Source of the DNA: Tissierellia bacterium KA00581
GTDB lineage: Bacteria > Bacillota > Clostridia > Tissierellales > Peptoniphilaceae
DNA: 64,000 nucleotides
Assembly: GCA_001552895.1 (NCBI GenBank)
Contig: KQ959643.1
Coordinates: 40,981-104,980 of the forward strand
Reading direction: 5' to 3'
The notes below the pieces were generated by a model, which saw only the letters and a list, made by a program, of their open reading frames with translations, did not search any database and was not told where the DNA came from. The stretch's first letter is position 1; every line of letters starts with the position of its first letter. Shown piece after piece: positions 1 through 7,746 of the stretch. Position numbers and translations under genes: made by a program.

Positions 1-506
1 GTAGTTGGGAATGCAAAACAAAACAAGTTCCAACTCCAACTCCATTTGAAAAAGTTTATAAAGTAAGCTATGAATTTAAATCGAATACTTCAGATAAAGA
101 ATTACCACAAGAAGTTAAAAAATTACTTCCACAAGAAGAAAAATATTATAACATACAAAAAGTAAAACCAAAAGATGTTACACCAAAAGAAGTAAAAGTT
201 GGAAATGATACTTGGACATTTAAAGGTTTTGATAAAAATGAAATTATGCTAAAAGATGGTGAAAATAAATTTATAGGTAGTTGGGAATGCAAAACAAAAC
301 AAGTTCCAACACCAGATCCTGTGCCTACTCCAAATCCTACACCAAATCCAGGATTAGATGAAGATGAGGATGAAAACAATAATAACGATAAAAAACAAAA
401 CGATAAAGAACAAAAACTTCCACAAACAAATATCGCTGGAAACTCTTTATTAACTCTTACATTAAGTGCAATTGCAGTTGTTTTTTCAAAGAAAAAAAGA
501 AAATAG
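1..506 (+). CDS. C-terminal part of a SHIRT-repeat, sortase-anchored surface protein (5' end outside window)
   Basis: The frame is open from nucleotide 3 to the stop at 504-506, so the visible 167 residues are the tail of a longer protein. The visible part has the end of one SHIRT-like module, a full second module (about nt 55-290), a Pro/Thr linker, an acidic Asp/Glu/Asn stretch, the sorting signal LPQTN (nt 417-431), a hydrophobic segment and a Lys/Arg tail. SHIRT domains are rigid spacer modules of Gram-positive adhesins. Nucleotides 1-34 recur exactly at 277-310, giving a 276-nt (92-codon) period. An ATG at 246 lies inside the module and is not a credible start. The ligand-binding part is not in the window. 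Confidence 0.88.
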   Translation, partial: SWECKTKQVPTPTPFEKVYKVSYEFKSNTSDKELPQEVKKLLPQEEKYYNIQKVKPKDVTPKEVKVGNDTWTFKGFDKNEIMLKDGENKFIGSWECKTKQVPTPDPVPTPNPTPNPGLDEDEDENNNNDKKQNDKEQKLPQTNIAGNSLLTLTLSAIAVVFSKKKRK

Positions 507-520
507 TAAAAAAGTAAAAT

Positions 521-553
521 AAAAGAGCATATAAAAACTATGCTCTTTTAGTT
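521..553. terminator. Bidirectional hairpin terminator between surface protein and sortase genes
   Basis: An 11-bp perfect stem (AAAAGAGCATA / TATGCTCTTTT) lies between converging genes. It has A-rich and T-rich flanks, so it can serve both strands. Confidence 0.8.
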
Positions 554-603
554 TATAAAATATTATATTTAAATATTTTTTGATATATAATTTAAGTTGT
601 TTT

Positions 604-1419
604 TTATTTTTCTTTATCTTTTACATTTATAAGTTTTGCAAAAAGAATTCTTCTTAATGTGTTATCATCTGGTTTTTTACAAGTTACAAGCATAAGTAGT
701 TTTGAGTTTTCATCAATTTTATCAACTTCATCTTTAGAAATATGTTTAGATAATTCTTTTTTTATAAAATTTAAATCTTTATTTCTATCAGATGATTGCT
801 CGTAAAGTGGAGTGTTTGGATCTACTAAATCAACGCCAATTATTTCATATTCTAATAATTTATCTTCAGTGTGTATGAAAACTTGTTTATGATTTTCTAA
901 AAATTCTTTGTTTTCAAAATTAACAAAACATGAAAATTTTGTTTTATCCCACATGTTATGTCCAAATATATAACTTATACGATCAGAGAAGTCTTTTTTA
1001 TTGTATACATCTAAAAAAATTGTTCCTGTAAGAGGGTAAGTTTTTTTATCAAAGCTTCTCCATAAGTAATAATCGTTGTCGTTTCCTTGAACTAAAGGTT
1101 CATCTAGATTTGTATCTGGAATTTCTATCCATCCAATTGCATCTTTATTTAATTCTTTTAGCTTTTTTACATCAACAACTTTGTTTTCTCCAACTTTTTT
1201 TTCACTTAAATTTTTATCTTTAAAAACAGAAGTTTTTAAATTTTTTAAATTATTTCCTGCTTTATATGAGCCATAATAGTCTTTTGCAAGGTTAAAAGAT
1301 GAATATATAAAAACTCCAAGACAAACTATAAAAACTACATTCCAAAAAAATTTTGAAATTTTATTTGATTTTTTTTTCTCTTGTTTTTTTCTTTTTATTA
1401 TTAAATCATTTTCTTCCAT
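604..1419 (-). CDS. srtB: Class B sortase
   Basis: This 271-aa cysteine transpeptidase should attach surface proteins to peptidoglycan. A basic N-terminus is followed by one membrane segment (about residues 24-45), so the catalytic domain faces outward. The class B features are the GWIEIPDTN region (96-104), VQGNDNDYYL, the catalytic His of GHNM (H154), Cys of LVTC (C247) and Arg of TLRR (R256 or R257). It starts at ATG 1419 with AAGGAG just upstream and lies 12 bp after the DHFR gene, probably in one transcript. It converges on a surface-protein gene ending in LPQTN. Class B enzymes are often specialised, so the three LPxT[N/S] proteins of this window are candidate substrates, by inference. 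Confidence 0.93.
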   Translation of the reverse strand: MEENDLIIKRKKQEKKKSNKISKFFWNVVFIVCLGVFIYSSFNLAKDYYGSYKAGNNLKNLKTSVFKDKNLSEKKVGENKVVDVKKLKELNKDAIGWIEIPDTNLDEPLVQGNDNDYYLWRSFDKKTYPLTGTIFLDVYNKKDFSDRISYIFGHNMWDKTKFSCFVNFENKEFLENHKQVFIHTEDKLLEYEIIGVDLVDPNTPLYEQSSDRNKDLNFIKKELSKHISKDEVDKIDENSKLLMLVTCKKPDDNTLRRILFAKLINVKDKEK

Positions 1420-1431
1420 ATGAAAATCTCC

Positions 1432-1935
1432 TTATAAAATTTTTTCGTAAGTATAAAATTCTAAAGATGGATTTTTATTTTTCCCATTTTTTATATCTAC
1501 GATTTTCCAAATAGTATCATCAATTTTAGGGAAATGCGCATCTGCATTAATATTTTCTTTTTCTTGAAATTTTGTTATAAACATTTTAAAACAATATGGC
1601 ATTAATTGTCTATAAATGCTTTCTCCTCCACAAACTAAAAATTTTTCAAAAGGATTTTCTTTTATAAATTCAAGTAGTTTTGGTATATCATTAAAAGTTT
1701 TAACGCCTTCAAAATGAAAATCACTTTTTGTAATAACAATGTTTTTTCTTTTTGGAAGAGGTTTAATTTTAAAAGTTTCAAAAGTTTTTCTTCCACATAT
1801 AATTGAATTGAAATATGTTTTTTCTTTAAAAAAATCCATATCTTCTTTTAAAAAATATAATAAATTTCCATTTTTTCCAATGGAATTTGTTTTTTTTGTC
1901 ATAGCTACTATCAAATATAAATTTTTTAAAGTCAA
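1432..1935 (-). CDS. folA: Dihydrofolate reductase
   Basis: This enzyme reduces dihydrofolate to tetrahydrofolate with NADPH, supplying one-carbon carriers for thymidylate and purine synthesis. The length (167 aa) is normal. Visible family features are the N-terminal strand LYLIVAMTKK, the Met20-like loop region IGKNGNLLYFLKEDMDFFK, the cofactor segment ICGRKTFETF and CGGESIYRQLMP near residue 110. I take TTG 1935 as the start because AGGAGG lies 7 nt upstream (1943-1948 on this strand). A TTGATT-18-TATAAT promoter sits about 45-75 bp upstream. The class B sortase gene follows 12 bp downstream, probably in the same transcript, although the functions look unrelated. Confidence 0.95.
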   Translation of the reverse strand: MTLKNLYLIVAMTKKTNSIGKNGNLLYFLKEDMDFFKEKTYFNSIICGRKTFETFKIKPLPKRKNIVITKSDFHFEGVKTFNDIPKLLEFIKENPFEKFLVCGGESIYRQLMPYCFKMFITKFQEKENINADAHFPKIDDTIWKIVDIKNGKNKNPSLEFYTYEKIL

Positions 1936-1979
1936 GACAATTCCTCCTATTTTTAAATAAATAAACTAATTTTTAATTT

Positions 1980-2009
1980 ATTATATCATAGATAATGTAA
2001 ATTAATCAA
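1980..2009 (-). promoter_or_regulatory. Sigma-A-type promoter for folA-srtB
   Basis: On the minus strand, TTGATT (2009-2004) and TATAAT (1985-1980) are separated by 18 nt, upstream of the DHFR start. It is assigned by sequence alone. Confidence 0.6.
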
Positions 2010-2122
2010 ATATTTGTATCTATAAGAAAGATAAAAAATATTTTGAAAAAGCCTCTTTACTCTTGATTTTTTTCTCATTTACTTGTATCATATGGGTATA
2101 AAGTATTTAGGAGGTGATAGTT

Positions 2123-2329
2123 ATGAAAATTACAAAGGATATGTTGGTTGGAGATATTATCCAAATTCACCCTGATGCAGTTGAAATTTTATTCAACTTT
2201 GGTCTTTCCTGTGTGGGTTGTCCAGCAAGTCAAATGGAAACACTTGAAGAAGCGACAATGGTTCATGGGTTAAATTTAGATTTACTTCTAGAAGTTTTAA
2301 ATGAAGATTTAGAACAGAAAAATGAATAA
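2123..2329 (+). CDS. DUF1858 domain protein (hybrid-cluster-protein-associated redox disulfide family)
   Basis: This small 68-aa protein matches the DUF1858 pattern. It opens with MKITKDMLVGDIIQIHP, and LSCVGCPAS contains a CxxC pair that is the likely redox or metal-binding site. The Leu-rich C-terminus ends in an acidic tail. In this family the domain occurs alone or fused to hybrid-cluster or redox proteins; its precise role is not established. I chose ATG 2123 over the in-frame GTG 2114 because AGGAGG (2109-2114) lies 8 nt before the ATG and the GTG overlaps it. It is a single-gene unit closed by a hairpin at 2341-2372. Confidence 0.85.
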   Translation: MKITKDMLVGDIIQIHPDAVEILFNFGLSCVGCPASQMETLEEATMVHGLNLDLLLEVLNEDLEQKNE

Positions 2330-2340
2330 GAAATTAAAAC

Positions 2341-2376
2341 AAATAGCCTAAGAGAAAACCTTAAGCTATTTTTATT
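2341..2376 (+). terminator. Rho-independent terminator after the DUF1858 gene
   Basis: AAATAGC(C)TAAG pairs with CTTA(A)GCTATTT around an AGAAAACC loop, with one mismatch, and is followed by T-rich sequence. Confidence 0.75.
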
Positions 2377-2760
2377 TGTAATTTATAATTTAATTTATCA
2401 AAAAGAAAACAATCGTGTACGATTATTTACAATATTTAATATAAAAAATATTTTTAAAGAACGTGTAAATGCAAAGTAATTTTAGTTTTTAAGGAAAGTA
2501 TTATCGAGGGGAAGGGCGAAGGGAGTTGTACCCACAGGGCATTAAAACCTTCTTACAATTTGCTATTAGCAAATTGAGATAGGTATTAACGATTCTCTCT
2601 TAAATTTTACCTTTAAGATTTTCATAATTTTTAATTTAATATACAGTTTAAATATTTTATAATAACATAAAGTTAAATAGATATAAAATATTAAATAAAA
2701 AATATTGAAAACAATCTTGTAATTTTATTAAGTAAAAGATAAAGAATATTTTATAATAAA
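2377..2760. other. Intergenic region with an unexplained G-rich, possibly structured patch
   Basis: No convincing gene is seen between 2377 and the transporter gene. Most of it is very AT-rich, but 2505-2545 is strongly G-rich (GAGGGGAAGGGCGAAGGG) and is followed by CCCACAGGG and by a perfect inverted repeat, CAATTTGCTA-T-TAGCAAATTG (about 2556-2576). GAAGG near 2517-2521 can pair with CCTTC near 2548-2552. A short palindrome, AATCGTGTACGATT, lies at about 2411-2424. The whole looks more like a structured RNA, or the remains of one, than random intergenic DNA. I could not match it to any riboswitch, leader or sRNA family that I know. Confidence 0.4.
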
Positions 2761-2838
2761 TTTTAATTTTTTTTAAATTGTGTTATACTATTGATAATAT
2801 ATAAAGTGTTTAATTTTAAAAAAATTGGAGGTGATTTT

Positions 2839-3543
2839 TTGGCACTGGTTAAATTTAAAGATGTATATAAGATATACAATGAAAAAAAATCTTCACAAAT
2901 AATAGCAAATAGAGATATTAATTTTGAAATAGAGCATGGAGAGTTTTGCGTAATTTTAGGGCCTTCTGGAGCTGGAAAATCTACTATATTAAATATATTA
3001 GGAGGAATGGATACAGCTACAAAAGGAGAAATTTTTATAGACGGCAAAGATATTTGCAAATTTAATAAAAGAGCTCTTAATGATTATAGAAGATATGATG
3101 TGGGATTTGTTTTTCAATTTTATAATTTAATTACCAATCTTACAGTTTTAGAAAATGTTGAACTTGCAGGTCAAATTGTAAAAAATGCTTTAGATCCAGT
3201 TGGCGTTTTAGAATCTGTTGGGCTTAAAGATAGACTTAAAAATTTTCCAAGTCAATTATCTGGAGGAGAACAACAAAGAGTTGCAATAGCTCGTGCCTTA
3301 TGTAAAAATCCAAAGCTTTTACTTTGTGATGAACCTACAGGAGCATTAGATTATCATACTGGAAAGAAGATTTTATCTCTTTTATACAAAAGATGTAAAA
3401 GTACAAATACAACAGTTATTTTGATAACGCATAATGGGACCATAGCACCTATGGCAGATAGAGTTATTGAGATAAATGATAGTATGGTTAAAAAAATAGA
3501 AATAAATAAAAATCCAAAGAAAATAGAAGAAATAGAGTGGTAG
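2839..3543 (+). CDS. ABC transporter ATP-binding protein (MacB/LolD type)
   Basis: This 234-aa nucleotide-binding subunit powers the FtsX-type permease encoded next. It has Walker [10 protein letters not shown], a Q-loop region (FVFQFYNL), the signature [15 protein letters not shown], Walker [13 protein letters not shown] and the switch His in LITHN. I place the start at TTG 2839, 8 nt after GGAGG (2826-2830); the product then begins with the typical [13 protein letters not shown]. An upstream in-frame ATG at 2791 has no ribosome-binding site. Only one nucleotide separates its stop from the permease ATG, so the two are translationally coupled. MacB-like systems move peptides, lipoproteins or antimicrobial agents; the substrate cannot be told here. 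Confidence 0.93.
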   Translation: MALVKFKDVYKIYNEKKSSQIIANRDINFEIEHGEFCVILGPSGAGKSTILNILGGMDTATKGEIFIDGKDICKFNKRALNDYRRYDVGFVFQFYNLITNLTVLENVELAGQIVKNALDPVGVLESVGLKDRLKNFPSQLSGGEQQRVAIARALCKNPKLLLCDEPTGALDYHTGKKILSLLYKRCKSTNTTVILITHNGTIAPMADRVIEINDSMVKKIEINKNPKKIEEIEW

Positions 3544-3544
3544 T

Positions 3545-6500
3545 ATGAAAAAGAAGGCATTAGTAAAAAATTTTTATAGAACAGTTTATAGAAGTATTAC
3601 TAAATTTTTTTCAATTTTATTTTTGATTTCTCTTGGTGTTATGGTATTTGTAGGTCTTAAAATAACAACTCCTATAATGCAAAATAGCGTTGAAAAAAGA
3701 ATAAAAGAAGGAAATTTGTATGATTTTAAAATAAGTTCTAGCTTTTCTCTTTTAAAAAAAGATATAGACATAATTAAAAATTTAGATAATGTAAAAGATG
3801 TTGAATTTGGATATTCTATAGACCTTCAAGATGCAAAAAGAGAAAAATTTCATATAGAAAATTTACCACAAAAGGTAAGTACTGTAAAAGTTGTAGAAGG
3901 AGAAAAAATAAGTAAAGACTCAGATATTTTACTTGATGAAAGGCTTAAAGATAGATATAAGATAAATGAAAAAATTCATTTTGATGAAATTTCTAAAACT
4001 GGTATATTTAAAGATGAAGTTAAAAAATTAAAACTTGACACTTTTTATGTTAAAGGTTTTATAAAAAGTCCAGAAGTTTTATCTACAACTTTAAGAGGAA
4101 CTACAGAAAATGGTTATCTTGCTATAGTTTCTAAAGACGTTTTTGATTTTACAAATTATTCTTTTGCAAAAATTACTTTTTCTGATATGGAAAATTTAAA
4201 AAAGCAAAGTAAAAAATTTGAAAAAATGAATAATGATAGAAAAATTGAAATTCAAGAAAAATTTTCTAACAGACCTATCGAAGTTTATAATCTTGTTTAT
4301 TCAGAAAAAAAGAGTATGTTAGATGAAAAAAAGAAAGAGCTTTCTGAAAATAAAAATCTTGTTGAAAATAATGAAAAAGAGCTTTCTGAAAATCAAAAAA
4401 AGTTAGAAAGTGGCAAGAGAGATTTAAGATCTTCTCATGCAAATATTAATTATAAAAAGAATCTTTTTTTAGAAAAGATAAATAATAAAAAAGAAGAACT
4501 TTCATCTTTAAAAAATGATATAGACTCTAAAAAAGAACTACTTTTTGAAAAAATTAATGATTTAGTAGATAAAAATAAATCTTTGGTTTCAAAAAAAGAA
4601 AAAATAGTTGCTGGTAAAAATATTTTATCAAAATCTCTATTTCCTTTAAAACAAGATCTTAGACTTCTTGAAGAAAATTACAAAAATAATTTTTTATCAA
4701 AACAAGAATATGATCAAAAAAAAGAAATATTAAGTGAAAAAATTTCTAAATTAGAGCAAAAAGATTTACAACTTGATAAGTCTTTAAGCGAAGTAGAAGA
4801 TGGATTAAAAAAATTTTCATCTATCTTAAAAGAAGTTTATAACAATAAAAAATTATTAGAAGAAAAAGAAACAGAACTAAATAATGGCTTTGATAAGGTT
4901 GATAGAGAATATAAAAAAGGATTAGCTACATTTGAAGCTTATTATGAAAAACTAAATCAAACACAAGAAAAATTAAAATCAGGAGAACTTAAAGTAGATA
5001 GTGGAAAGAAAGAAATAGAAGATGCTAAAGAAAAAATTTCAAATGCAGATGAAAAAATTTCAGATGCAGATGAAATTTTATCAAAACTTATAGATCCTAT
5101 TTATTCAATAGAAGATGGATTTTCTACATCTAGTGCAAGTTTTGTATATCTTGCAGCTGATGGAATATGGGCAGTTTCAAATATATTTTCTTCATTTTTC
5201 TATTTCATAGCACTTCTTGTTTGTCTTACAACAATGACAAGAACTGTAGATGAAGATAGAATACAAATAGGAACATTAAAAGCTTTAGGATATAGTAATA
5301 TAGATATTGCAAAACACTATTTTTACTACGGATTTTTTGCAAGCTTAATAGGAGGAATAATCGGTTGTATATTAGGATTTAAAATAATTTCTCCTTTAGT
5401 TTATAGAGCGTATTTAAAATCTTTCATATTTTCTAAAGTTTCTGATAGTTTACATCCATTAATAGTATTTTCAGGAATTTTTATAGCGATTTTATGTACA
5501 TCTTTTGTATCATATTTTGCATGTATAGGTTCGTTAAAAGAAAATATATCATCTCTTATGAGAGCAAAATCTCCAAAAAGTGGTAATAAAGTACTTTTAG
5601 AAAAGATACCATTTATTTGGAAAGAATTATCTTTTTTACAAAAAGTTACAATGAGAAATATTTTTAGATATAAACTTAGACTTTCAATGACTATAATAGG
5701 CGTTATGGGATGTATGGGACTTTTAATTTTAGGATTTGGAATAAAAGATTCTCTAGATGGCATTTCACAATTACAATATGAAAAATATACAAAATATCAT
5801 TTATCTGTTGTCTATAACCCTTTAGATTTAGAAAAAAATATAAATAAACTTAAAGAAGATATAAAGAATAATAAAGATATAAAAGATTCAATGACAGTTT
5901 CTATGGATAGTGCCAATATAAAGTCTGATATTAAGTTTAATGAAAAAATTGGAGTTTTTTCTGTAGATAATTTAGATGAGTTTTCAAAGTTTTTTGGATT
6001 GTATGAAAAAAAGAAAAAAATAGAAAGTTTAGATGATGGTTTATATATAAACACAAAGCTATCAGAAAAATTTCATAAAAAAGTAGGAGATGTACTTACA
6101 TTTATAGTAAATAATAAAGAATATAGCTATAAAATAAGAGGAATTTTTGAAAATCATGTTGGAAATTTTATAATAATGAATGAACAAACACATGAAAAAA
6201 TATTTTCAAAAAAACCTATTAAAAATACAGAACTTTTAATTTTAAAGAGTATACAAAAAGATTTTGTTTCTAAAGTTAGAAATGATATAGAAAAAAATGA
6301 TTCTGTATTAAAAGTAATGGACATTGAAGTTTTCAAAAAATTAGTAGATGAAGCATCTACTAGTATAGATTCAATTATCTTGGTAATAGTTATTTGTTCT
6401 GGATTTTTATCTATAGTTGTTTTGTATAATTTAAGTAATATAAATATATCAGAAAGAAAAAGAGAAATTGCAACTTTAAAAGTTTTAGGATTTTATCCAA

Positions 6501-6766
6501 AAGAAATAGATAATTATATCTACAAAGAAACATTTATTCTAACTATAATTGGTATAATTCTTGGAATTTTTGTAGGAAAGAAGCTTCATATAAATATAAT
6601 GCAAGATCTTACAGGAGATGGCTTAAGATTTTTTAATATAATAAAATTAAAAAGCTATGTATACTCTGCATTAATTACACTTTTCTTTACAGTAGTAGTA
6701 TATTTTATAGTAAAAATTATATTAAGCAAGATAAAAATGATAGAATCATTAAAAGATGTAGAATAA
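3545..6766 (+). CDS. Large FtsX-like ABC permease with an extracytoplasmic coiled coil
   Basis: This 1073-aa membrane protein pairs with the preceding ATPase. An N-terminal membrane segment (about residues 18-42) is followed by a large exposed region, whose residues about 245-520 are Lys/Glu/Leu-rich heptads (ELSENQKKLESG type) expected to form a long coiled coil. Then comes a first FtsX membrane block (about 535-690, with the typical QIGTLKALGYS). A second soluble region and a second FtsX block (about 930-1070, with EIATLKVLGFYPKEI) follow. The two-block FtsX plan with a coiled coil is known in Gram-positive mechanotransmission or export permeases. The cargo is unknown. It is followed by a strong bidirectional terminator. 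Confidence 0.88.
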   Translation: MKKKALVKNFYRTVYRSITKFFSILFLISLGVMVFVGLKITTPIMQNSVEKRIKEGNLYDFKISSSFSLLKKDIDIIKNLDNVKDVEFGYSIDLQDAKREKFHIENLPQKVSTVKVVEGEKISKDSDILLDERLKDRYKINEKIHFDEISKTGIFKDEVKKLKLDTFYVKGFIKSPEVLSTTLRGTTENGYLAIVSKDVFDFTNYSFAKITFSDMENLKKQSKKFEKMNNDRKIEIQEKFSNRPIEVYNLVYSEKKSMLDEKKKELSENKNLVENNEKELSENQKKLESGKRDLRSSHANINYKKNLFLEKINNKKEELSSLKNDIDSKKELLFEKINDLVDKNKSLVSKKEKIVAGKNILSKSLFPLKQDLRLLEENYKNNFLSKQEYDQKKEILSEKISKLEQKDLQLDKSLSEVEDGLKKFSSILKEVYNNKKLLEEKETELNNGFDKVDREYKKGLATFEAYYEKLNQTQEKLKSGELKVDSGKKEIEDAKEKISNADEKISDADEILSKLIDPIYSIEDGFSTSSASFVYLAADGIWAVSNIFSSFFYFIALLVCLTTMTRTVDEDRIQIGTLKALGYSNIDIAKHYFYYGFFASLIGGIIGCILGFKIISPLVYRAYLKSFIFSKVSDSLHPLIVFSGIFIAILCTSFVSYFACIGSLKENISSLMRAKSPKSGNKVLLEKIPFIWKELSFLQKVTMRNIFRYKLRLSMTIIGVMGCMGLLILGFGIKDSLDGISQLQYEKYTKYHLSVVYNPLDLEKNINKLKEDIKNNKDIKDSMTVSMDSANIKSDIKFNEKIGVFSVDNLDEFSKFFGLYEKKKKIESLDDGLYINTKLSEKFHKKVGDVLTFIVNNKEYSYKIRGIFENHVGNFIIMNEQTHEKIFSKKPIKNTELLILKSIQKDFVSKVRNDIEKNDSVLKVMDIEVFKKLVDEASTSIDSIILVIVICSGFLSIVVLYNLSNINISERKREIATLKVLGFYPKEIDNYIYKETFILTIIGIILGIFVGKKLHINIMQDLTGDGLRFFNIIKLKSYVYSALITLFFTVVVYFIVKIILSKIKMIESLKDVE

Positions 6767-6768
6767 AA

Positions 6769-6803
6769 AAAGCCGAAGAAATTTATTTTTCTTCGGTTTT
6801 TAT
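6769..6803. terminator. Bidirectional terminator
   Basis: AAAGCCGAAGAAA pairs with TTTCTTCGG(T)TTT between the converging permease and SDR genes. It has A- and T-tracts on both sides. Confidence 0.85.
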
Positions 6804-6804
6804 T

Positions 6805-7542
6805 TTATATATATGCACCACCATTTACATTTATAACTTCACCTGTTATATAATTTGCATCTTCTGAAATTAAAAATTTTATAACACTTGCAATTTCTTT
6901 TGGCTTTGCTAAACGACCAAGTAAAACTTCATCACAATATGTTTTAATATCATCTTTTGAAAGATTTTTTAGCATATCTGTTTGAACCCCACCTGGAGCA
7001 ACGGTATTTACAGTTATTCCAGAATATCCTAACTCTTTTGCAAGAGCTTTATTCATTGCAATTATTGCACCTTTTGTTGCAGAATAACTTACTTCTAACG
7101 CACCACCTGTAACACCCCAAATAGAGCTTATACCAATTATTTTTCCATATTTTTTTTCTATCATTTTTGGAATAGCTCTTTTTATACATCTGTATTGACT
7201 ATGCACGTTTACATCAAAAATATCTTTCCATTTTTCTTCTTTTATATCTTGAAAAAAAGAAATATCAGAAATAGCAGCATTATTTATCAAAATATCAACA
7301 TTACCAAATTTTTTTTCTATTTTCATAAACATCTCATCTATTTGTTTTGAGCTTCTTAAATCAGCTTTTATCATCAAAATATTTTTATTATAACTATAAA
7401 TTTCATCGAAAACTTCTTTTGCTTTAATTTCATTTTTTTCATAATGAATTATTACATTGTAATTTTCTTTTGCTATAAGTTTTGCACAACAAGCACCGAT
7501 TCCTCTAGAACTACCTGTTATTAAAACCGTATCTCTTTTCAT
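6805..7542 (-). CDS. Short-chain dehydrogenase/reductase (FabG/YmfI-like)
   Basis: This 245-aa NAD(P)H-dependent reductase has the Rossmann motif TGSSRGIG, NNAA, the catalytic YSATK and the C-terminal ITGEVINVNGG typical of the FabG branch. The segment SSIWGVTGG before the active-site Tyr recalls YmfI, the reductase acting on modified elongation factor P in Bacillus, so EF-P modification is as plausible as 3-oxoacyl-ACP reduction. No fatty-acid synthesis genes are nearby. I prefer ATG 7542, since AGAGG lies 7 nt upstream; the ATG at 7548 is almost on top of that site. Confidence 0.85.
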   Translation of the reverse strand: MKRDTVLITGSSRGIGACCAKLIAKENYNVIIHYEKNEIKAKEVFDEIYSYNKNILMIKADLRSSKQIDEMFMKIEKKFGNVDILINNAAISDISFFQDIKEEKWKDIFDVNVHSQYRCIKRAIPKMIEKKYGKIIGISSIWGVTGGALEVSYSATKGAIIAMNKALAKELGYSGITVNTVAPGGVQTDMLKNLSKDDIKTYCDEVLLGRLAKPKEIASVIKFLISEDANYITGEVINVNGGAYI

Positions 7543-7674
7543 AAACATACCTCTTTAAAAATTATATTATTTAGCATATATTAATTTATAAAAAATTTTT
7601 GAATTAATTATTAATTAAGATTATTATATAATTTTTAAAAAAATTTTTCAATTTTTTTATTTTATGTATATTTG

Positions 7675-7703
7675 TTGCGATGTTTGCAATATTATGCTAT
7701 AAT
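7675..7703 (+). promoter_or_regulatory. Extended -10 promoter for the dltA-like gene
   Basis: TTGCGA, a 17-nt spacer and TATAAT preceded by TGC (extended -10). It lies 44 bp upstream of the TTG start. Confidence 0.65.
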
Positions 7704-7746
7704 TCTATTTGTGATTTTAAAAATTTTGTAATGAAGGTGATTTAAT

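Noticed and set aside
246-506. A separate small gene starting at ATG 246.
   Set aside because: The frame is open upstream to base 3 and the ATG lies inside a SHIRT module with no ribosome-binding site, so it is the tail of a larger gene.
2505-2620. The G-rich patch as a lysine, glycine or c-di-GMP riboswitch.
   Set aside because: Single short motifs resemble pieces of these, but the conserved cores and their order are missing.
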